This document shows positions 59,506-64,000 of a DNA stretch of 64,000 nt, one piece after another. Origin of the DNA: CAVWSM01 sp963798505. Its GTDB lineage: Bacteria > Actinomycetota > Actinomycetes > Jiangellales > Jiangellaceae. Location of the stretch: contig CAWCTX010000005.1 of NCBI GenBank assembly GCA_963798505.1, forward strand, positions 1,054,001 through 1,118,000, in the 5' to 3' direction. The translations under genes and the position numbers were made by a program. The notes under the pieces were generated by a model, which saw only the letters and a list, made by a program, of their open reading frames with translations, was not told the DNA's origin and searched no databases. How positions within the stretch are numbered: the stretch's first letter is position 1; each line of letters begins with the position of its first letter.

Positions 59506-60087
59506 TTGTCATCGCTGACGACCACGGATCTGGTGCACGGCGCCGCTGCTGGTGACCGTGACGCCTGGGAGACCCTGGTCGAGCGCTACGGCCGGCTCGT
59601 CTGGTCGATCGTCCGCGGGCACCGGCTGAGCTCCGCCGACGCCGCCGACGTCGTGCAGACCGTGTGGCTGCGCCTCGTCGAGCACCTCGACCAGCTGCGC
59701 GAGCCTGAACATCTCGGCGGCTGGCTCACCTCGACGTCCAGGCACGAGTGCCTGCGGGTGCTGCGGCGTGGTGCCCGCGAGGTGCCCGATGAGGGCGTCG
59801 AGCTCCGTCAGGAGGCGGCCTCACGAGTTCCCGAGCAAGGTGGCGACCCGGAGGAGCGGCTGCTGCGGTCTGAGCGTCAGGCGTCGCTCGTCGCCGCGTT
59901 CCAGCGGCTGCCTGAGCGGTGCCAGGTGCTGTTGCGCATGCTGAGTGCCGACCCCAGCCCGAGCTATGCAGATGTGTCTGCCGCACTGGAGATCCCGGTC
60001 GGCAGCATCGGTCCAACCCGCGCGCGCTGCCTCGACAAGCTGCGCACGCACCTCATGACGTCGCCCGCTGCGGGCGTCACCCCTTGA
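59506..60087 (+). CDS. ECF-type RNA polymerase sigma factor
   Basis: A 193-residue sigma-70 family factor. Region 2: DRDAWETLVERYGRLVWSIVRGHRLSSADAADVVQTVWLRLVEHLDQLREPEHLGGWLTSTSRHECLRVLRR (residues about 14-85). Region 4: FQRLPERCQVLLRMLSADPSPSYADVSAALEIPVGSIGPTRARCLDKL (about 132-180). The TTG at 59506 is taken as start because GGGGAGG sits 5 bases before it; an ATG nine codons upstream (59479) lacks a site. It is followed 12 bases later by a small partner protein. No zinc-binding anti-sigma factor is present. Confidence 0.88.
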   Translation: MSSLTTTDLVHGAAAGDRDAWETLVERYGRLVWSIVRGHRLSSADAADVVQTVWLRLVEHLDQLREPEHLGGWLTSTSRHECLRVLRRGAREVPDEGVELRQEAASRVPEQGGDPEERLLRSERQASLVAAFQRLPERCQVLLRMLSADPSPSYADVSAALEIPVGSIGPTRARCLDKLRTHLMTSPAAGVTP

Positions 60088-60099
60088 CGGGAGCCGACG

Positions 60100-60588
60100 A
60101 TGCCTCGCCATGAAAACGTGTCCGGGATCCCGGGCCAGTGGACCGATGACGACATGCTGCTCGCCGAGCTCGGCGCTGCGCTGGCGGCGGCTGACCCGCT
60201 GCCCGATCAGCTGGCGTCACAGCTCAAGGAGCTCTACACCTGGCGCACGGTCGACGCCGAGCTGGCCGAGCTGATCAGCGACACGGCTCTCGAGGCGCTG
60301 GCCGTTCGATCCGGCCCGGGCGCCCCGCGCATCCTGACGTTCACGGCCGGCCCCACGACGCTGGTGCTCGAGGTGGCCGAGGCCAGAGAGCGGCGCCGGC
60401 TACTCGGCCAGATCGTCGCGCCGCGGGCGGCCCGGGTGGCCGTCGACTACCCCGGCGGCAACGTCACCACCGACGCCGACGACCTCGGTCGGTTCCGCTT
60501 CGACGACTGCCCGACCGGGCCGATCCGGCTCTCGCTCGAGTTCGCCGACGCGTCCGAGCGCATCGTGACGAGCTGGGTCAGCGTCTGA
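60100..60588 (+). CDS. ECF sigma partner protein with carboxypeptidase-regulatory-like domain
   Basis: A 162-residue protein. N-terminal helical part (WTDDDMLLAELGAALAAADPLPDQLASQLKELYTWRTVDAELAELISDT) and a C-terminal beta-sandwich (about 75-162) with VAVDYPGGNVTTDADDLGRFRFDDCPTGPIRLSLE, the pattern of carboxypeptidase regulatory-like domains. It resembles proteins encoded after ECF sigma factors in actinobacteria, where, as I recall, protease and CHAT genes follow. Here the next gene is convergent, so the module ends at two genes. ATG start. The 3' end overlaps the convergent HxlR gene by 11 bases. Confidence 0.75.
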   Translation: MPRHENVSGIPGQWTDDDMLLAELGAALAAADPLPDQLASQLKELYTWRTVDAELAELISDTALEALAVRSGPGAPRILTFTAGPTTLVLEVAEARERRRLLGQIVAPRAARVAVDYPGGNVTTDADDLGRFRFDDCPTGPIRLSLEFADASERIVTSWVSV

Positions 60589-61285
60589 CCCTCGCTGGCT
60601 CGGTGGCCTTGCCATCGGCGGGCTTGATGTGGGCGAACATGCTGCGGCCGTTCCAGGTCGGAAAGGCCCGTACGAGCCATGAGGGACCGTCGAGCCTGAT
60701 CCGGGAGTCGCGGGTTGCCTCCGCCCAGGAGAGCTGGCCGGCGTGCCACTTCACGAACGCATCAGCGTCGGCGGTGATGTAGAGGTCTTCGTCCAGTCCG
60801 GGATATGTCTTGCAGATCTCGACCTCCCCGCGCTCGAGCAGCAACCAGTACCGCTCGTGGGGCCGGAAGCCGGTGAAATCCAACTGGATGACCACGCGCT
60901 GCTCCGGAAGTCGGTCGCGTCGGAGCGCGTTGCACATCGACCATAGGGCCACGAACGGATCGAGATTCTCCGGGGCGATCTCGAGCCACCGCGCTCCCCA
61001 CTCGCCGAGGGTCTCGCAGACCTTGAACAGATCGTGGCCCGAGCTTGTGAGCTGGTAACGGTGGCCGCGCCCATGAGCCTTCGGTGCCGACTCGACGATG
61101 CCCAGGCGTTCGAGCTGCTTGAGCCGCTGCGTGAGGAGCGTGCGGGAGAGTCCGGGGGCACCCTCGAGGATCTCGCCGAAGGTTTCACAGCCCAGATGCA
61201 CGTTGCGGATGATCAACGGCGTCCAACGCTCAGCGAAGACCTCCGCGCCACGGGCGATCGGGCAGTACTGGCCGTAGGTCCTCAC
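60578..61285 (-). CDS. HxlR-type transcriptional regulator
   Basis: A 235-residue regulator. N-terminal HxlR winged helix: YCPIARGAEVFAERWTPLIIRNVHLGCETFGEILEGAPGLSRTLLTQRLKQLERLGIVE, with the conserved Cys8 that can sense electrophiles, and Arg-rich wing. The C-terminal half (about 110-225) resembles an SCP2-like or sterol-carrier fold (LDFTGFRPHERYWLLLERGEVEICKTYPGLDEDLYITADADAFVKWHAGQLSWAEA). Divergent from the FAD oxidoreductase gene with 125 bases between, so it most likely controls that gene. ATG start. Confidence 0.9.
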   Translation of the reverse strand: MRTYGQYCPIARGAEVFAERWTPLIIRNVHLGCETFGEILEGAPGLSRTLLTQRLKQLERLGIVESAPKAHGRGHRYQLTSSGHDLFKVCETLGEWGARWLEIAPENLDPFVALWSMCNALRRDRLPEQRVVIQLDFTGFRPHERYWLLLERGEVEICKTYPGLDEDLYITADADAFVKWHAGQLSWAEATRDSRIRLDGPSWLVRAFPTWNGRSMFAHIKPADGKATEPARVRR

Positions 61286-61312
61286 CAGCGCAGTGTCCCG
61301 CGCCCCTCGACC

Positions 61313-61359
61313 GAAGTGAAGTCCAGTTTCTTTACTTCGAAGTCCAGATCGCTGACTTC
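61313..61359. promoter_or_regulatory. Repeated GAAGT/ACTTC motifs between hxlR-type and FAD oxidoreductase genes
   Basis: GAAGTCCAG occurs twice (61318-61326 and 61339-61347), exactly 21 bases apart, two helical turns. GAAGT at 61313 and ACTTC at 61334 form an inverted pair, and another GACTTC follows at 61354. A palindromic ACTTC/GAAGT pattern in a divergent promoter is a sensible HxlR operator. Confidence 0.5.
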
Positions 61360-61410
61360 TCCTCGGTGCCCCCCGATGTTGCGATCAGGCCATCGACCAG
61401 AGGAGGAGCG

Positions 61411-62808
61411 ATGACCGCACTGACCACGATGCAGATCCCCGGGTTCCGCGGCGACGTGATCACCCCCGACCACGACGCCTACGACGACGCACGCGCCGTC
61501 TGGAACGGCACCGTCGATCGGCGCCCTCGACTGATCGCCCGTTGCAGCGGGACCGTCGACGTGGCCGCAGCGGTGCGCTTCGCCCGCGACCGCGACCTCG
61601 AGATTGCCGTGCGAGGCGGGGGCCATAACGTGGCCGGCACCGCGGTGTGCGACGAGGGAATCGTGATCGACCTCTCCTCGATGCGCGCCGTCACCGTCGA
61701 TCCTGTCGAACGCACGGCCCGCGTCCAGGGCGGTGCCCTGTGGGCCGACGTCGACCACGAGGCGCAGGCGCACGGTCTGGCCACCACCGGCGGCATCGTC
61801 AGCCACACCGGCGTCGGCGGCGTCACCCTGGGCGGCGGCATCGGCTGGCTCATGCGCAAGCACGGGCTCACTGTCGACAACCTCGTGGAAGCCGAGGTGG
61901 TCACCGCCGAAGGGGACATCATCCGGGCATCGGCCCACGATCACCCCGACCTGTTCTGGGCGCTGCGGGGCGGCGGCGGGAACTTCGGTGTGGTCAGCTC
62001 GTTCAGGTTCACGTTGCACCCCGTCGGCCCCACCGTCATGGCCGGACCGGTGTTCTGGGCGGCAGAGGACACCACCGACGTGCTGCGCTTCTACCGGGAA
62101 TTCGTCGCCGATGCGCCAGACGAGCTCGGCAATGTCGTTCGGCTGGGCACCATCCCGCCATGGCCAGCTGTCAGGGAGGAGCTGCACTTTCGGCCTGCCA
62201 TCGGCGTGGCCAGCTGCTACGCCGGGCCGGTCGAGGACGGGCAGCGCACTGTCCGTGCGCTCCGCGACTTCGGGAAGCCGCTCGTGGACCTCGTCGGACC
62301 AACCCCGTACGTTGGCCACCAGGGCAGCATCGACGACACCGTCCCCCATGGCTGGCACTACTACTGGAAGTCGACGAACCTCGCCGGCCTTTCCGACGAC
62401 GCCATCGCCGTCATCGCCGATCACGCCTACGCCGCCGGCTCGCCCCGGTCGTGCGCGGTGATGTTCCACTTCGGTGGCGCCGTCGCCCGAGTTCCCCACG
62501 ACACCACCGCCTACGCCGGTCGCGACGTGGCCCACAACATCGTCATCGAAGGCGTGTGGCTCCCTGACGAGTCCGCCGAGCACGCCGCGGCCGAGACCGC
62601 TTGGGCGCGGCGATTCCTCGAAGCCCTCCAACCGCACCGCGCCGGCGTCTACGTGAATTTCCTCGACTCCGACGACGATGCGAGCCGCATCCGCGAGGCC
62701 TACGGCGACGTCACCTACACGCGGCTCGCCGACGTGAAGGCGAAGTACGACCCCGAGAATGTGTTCCACAACAACAAGAACATCCAGCCTCGCAGACCGG
62801 CGCACTGA
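61411..62808 (+). CDS. FAD-binding oxidoreductase of the berberine-bridge type
   Basis: A 465-residue oxidase. PCMH/VAO FAD domain with RCSGTVDVAAAVRFARDRDLEIAVRGGGHNVAGTAV (His of GGHN is the covalent FAD site), TGGIVSHTGVGGVTLGGGIGWLMRKHGLTVDNL and LRGGGGNFGVVSSF, and the C-terminal BBE motif YVNFLDSDDDASRIREAYGDVTYTRLADVKAKYDPENVFHNNKNI. The Cys for a second covalent FAD bond, usually in the GxxCG segment, is absent, so single attachment is expected. AGGAGG upstream of the ATG. Substrate perhaps an alcohol or sugar; divergent from its probable HxlR regulator. Confidence 0.92.
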   Translation: MTALTTMQIPGFRGDVITPDHDAYDDARAVWNGTVDRRPRLIARCSGTVDVAAAVRFARDRDLEIAVRGGGHNVAGTAVCDEGIVIDLSSMRAVTVDPVERTARVQGGALWADVDHEAQAHGLATTGGIVSHTGVGGVTLGGGIGWLMRKHGLTVDNLVEAEVVTAEGDIIRASAHDHPDLFWALRGGGGNFGVVSSFRFTLHPVGPTVMAGPVFWAAEDTTDVLRFYREFVADAPDELGNVVRLGTIPPWPAVREELHFRPAIGVASCYAGPVEDGQRTVRALRDFGKPLVDLVGPTPYVGHQGSIDDTVPHGWHYYWKSTNLAGLSDDAIAVIADHAYAAGSPRSCAVMFHFGGAVARVPHDTTAYAGRDVAHNIVIEGVWLPDESAEHAAAETAWARRFLEALQPHRAGVYVNFLDSDDDASRIREAYGDVTYTRLADVKAKYDPENVFHNNKNIQPRRPAH

Positions 62809-62835
62809 GCGGAGGCACGCGCTTGGTGCGGTGGA

Positions 62836-63942
62836 TCAGGTCGGCAGGGCGAGCTCGAGGTCGAGCCAGTGGGCGAGGTCGGCTATCTCGCGGTGGACGG
62901 CGGCCCGTGCTGACTTGCTCCACGGCCCGTCTTCGTGGACAGCGTCGACGCGCAGCACACCGGCCTTGGGATCGGCTGTGGCGTCGAGCTTTCCGATCAG
63001 GCGGTCGCCGTAGAGGATCGGCAGGGCGTAGTAGCCCCAGCGCCGCTTGGCGGCGGGCTTGTACATCTCGAGGGTGTAGTCGAACTCGAAGATTTCGCTC
63101 ATCCGTTTGCGGTCGTGCAGCATCCGGTCGAAGGGAGAAAGCAGGGCGGCGCGGCCCGAGAAGCGCTGGCCGAGCTGGGTCGGGTCGACACGCCATTGGC
63201 CGCGGACGCCCTCCACGACGGCGGGCTCACCGGCCTCGCCGACGTCCAGTGGCTCGACAGGGCACTCTGGACCACGCGACCGCGCGATGCCGAGCGCGCT
63301 GAGCCGGCGCTCGTTCCGCAGCCGTCGTGCCTCATGCGACGGGACCCCAGTGTCGTCGGGGTAGACGCGGGACGCCAGGTCCCACAGCCGGTCGCGCCCA
63401 TTCCAGCCGGCCACCGCAACCTCCCCGCGTTGCACGAGGAAGTCGAGCATCATTCTGACGTTCCTGTTGCCGTTCCATCCCGTCGAGACCCAGGGCCTCA
63501 CACACGTGTCGGGCAACTCACGCGAGGGCAGCGGCCCGTCAGCGCGAAGCCGCGCGAGGATGTCGCGCCGGCAGGCGTTGTTGGCCGCGACCCAGTCACG
63601 GCGGTATGCCTGCCAGTCGCGCAGCTCACCAGTGCCCGGCCACTCGGCCATCTCGGCGCGATACAGCGCGAGATCCTCGGCCGGCCGCACCGTCCCCCGA
63701 AGCTCGATCAGCGTCTGCTCGTTGACGGCGTCCCGCAAGTCCTGCGGGTCATACCCCGGGCCCAGCCGGCTCCACACCACGAGGTCGGCGCTTGGGGCGA
63801 CCGCACTGATCGGGTCGAGCTGGAGGAGCGACAGGGCGCGGACCGTTTCGAGCAGGTCCCCGGGCCGTTGCCCGCCCAGCAGTTGCGCGCGCACGGCGAT
63901 GCGGCGGGCATCGCGGCGGGACAGCTGGTGGCTCCCGGGCAT
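62836..63942 (-). CDS. YcaQ/AlkZ-like winged-helix DNA-binding protein
   Basis: A 368-residue protein of the HTH_42 (winged helix DNA-binding domain) family that contains the interstrand-crosslink glycosylases YcaQ and AlkZ. LSRRDARRIAVRAQLLGG and VRALSLLQLDPISAVAPSADLVVWSRLGPGYDP are at the N-terminus (the QLDP segment corresponds to the catalytic Q-x-D/Q site), with VSTGWNGNRNVRMMLDFLVQRGEVAVAGWNGRDRLWDLASRVYP and LLSPFDRMLHDRKRMSEIFEFDYTLEMYKPAAKRRWGYYALPILYGDRLIGKLDA further on. Length is typical. Repair of crosslinked or alkylated DNA is inferred; with the AlkD-like gene at 5.8 kb it is the second alkylation-repair candidate here. ATG start. Confidence 0.88.
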   Translation of the reverse strand: MPGSHQLSRRDARRIAVRAQLLGGQRPGDLLETVRALSLLQLDPISAVAPSADLVVWSRLGPGYDPQDLRDAVNEQTLIELRGTVRPAEDLALYRAEMAEWPGTGELRDWQAYRRDWVAANNACRRDILARLRADGPLPSRELPDTCVRPWVSTGWNGNRNVRMMLDFLVQRGEVAVAGWNGRDRLWDLASRVYPDDTGVPSHEARRLRNERRLSALGIARSRGPECPVEPLDVGEAGEPAVVEGVRGQWRVDPTQLGQRFSGRAALLSPFDRMLHDRKRMSEIFEFDYTLEMYKPAAKRRWGYYALPILYGDRLIGKLDATADPKAGVLRVDAVHEDGPWSKSARAAVHREIADLAHWLDLELALPT

Positions 63943-64000
63943 GCTCCGAGACTAGGACGACGCGCCGACAAGCATCGCGATCATGCGGCCTGATGCCGGG

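Noticed and set aside
1..64000. CRISPR arrays, transposases, integrases, prophage genes, rRNA
   Set aside because: None seen by eye: no regularly spaced direct repeats and no recognisable mobile-element proteins.

Overview
The window is 64 kb of GC-rich DNA with dense, short-spaced genes, many GTG starts and many ATGA/GTGA stop-start overlaps. Gene content is typical of a high-GC actinobacterium: SepH, DUF3000, DUF3093, DUF3159, DUF3710, DUF4193, F420-type enzymes, the hemE-DUF3000-rnd-dxs neighbourhood and the trkA-trkA-DUF3159-dut-suhB neighbourhood known from mycobacteria and relatives. Propionibacteriales/Nocardioidaceae is my best guess, from gene content only. No rRNA, tRNA, CRISPR array, insertion sequence or prophage was recognised.

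Layout. 0-6.5 kb: a membrane-anchored trypsin-fold protein lacking catalytic His and Ser, an HNH protein, hemE, DUF3000, RNase D, an FAD oxidoreductase and an AlkD-like repair protein. 6.5-13.2 kb: a two-gene fatty-acid beta-oxidation complex (thiolase plus multifunctional FadB), a drug/antibiotic-type ABC exporter pair and dihydrolipoyl dehydrogenase. 13.2-18.8 kb: DUF1707, a translationally coupled operon (zinc-ribbon protein, amino-acid permease, LOG-like protein), a Ddn-type F420 enzyme and dxs. 18.8-23.5 kb: a XylFGH-like sugar ABC operon ending in its own ROK regulator, with a pair of matching palindromes in the promoter. 23.5-31 kb: DUF2254, aconitase, acyltransferase-3 and a histidine kinase, all carrying apparent frameshifts, plus a secreted phospholipase A2-like protein. 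31.7-35.1 kb: a LuxR-type response regulator, an LLM flavin enzyme and a TrmA-type RNA methyltransferase.

35-47.5 kb is a potassium region: a KimA-like importer, two TrkA (RCK) proteins, and a complete kdpFABCDE set preceded by an extra 27-residue membrane peptide. The kdp genes sit inside the otherwise conserved OB-fold/DUF3710 block. 47.6-50.3 kb continues that block (DUF3710, dut, thioesterase, DUF3093, DUF4193).

50.3-54.8 kb is an accessory insertion before suhB: a small membrane protein, a winged-helix regulator and an ABC exporter under a promoter with an internal palindrome, then a single gene for an AbiEi-like/DUF559 (Vsr-fold) protein. Two related stem-loops with compensatory changes lie on either side of that gene. 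54.8-64 kb: suhB, ferrochelatase, an MFS transporter, sepH, an ECF sigma factor and partner, an HxlR regulator divergent from an FAD oxidoreductase, and a YcaQ-like winged-helix protein.

Two families of intergenic palindromes stand out. One has three copies of about 50 nt (13.9, 28.2 and 29.6 kb) and one has two copies (53.6 and 54.7 kb). Both show paired, structure-preserving substitutions. Apparent frameshifts cluster at 24.6-30.9 kb and again near 51.8 kb; since aconitase and a sensor kinase are among the affected genes, sequence or assembly errors are the likeliest cause.
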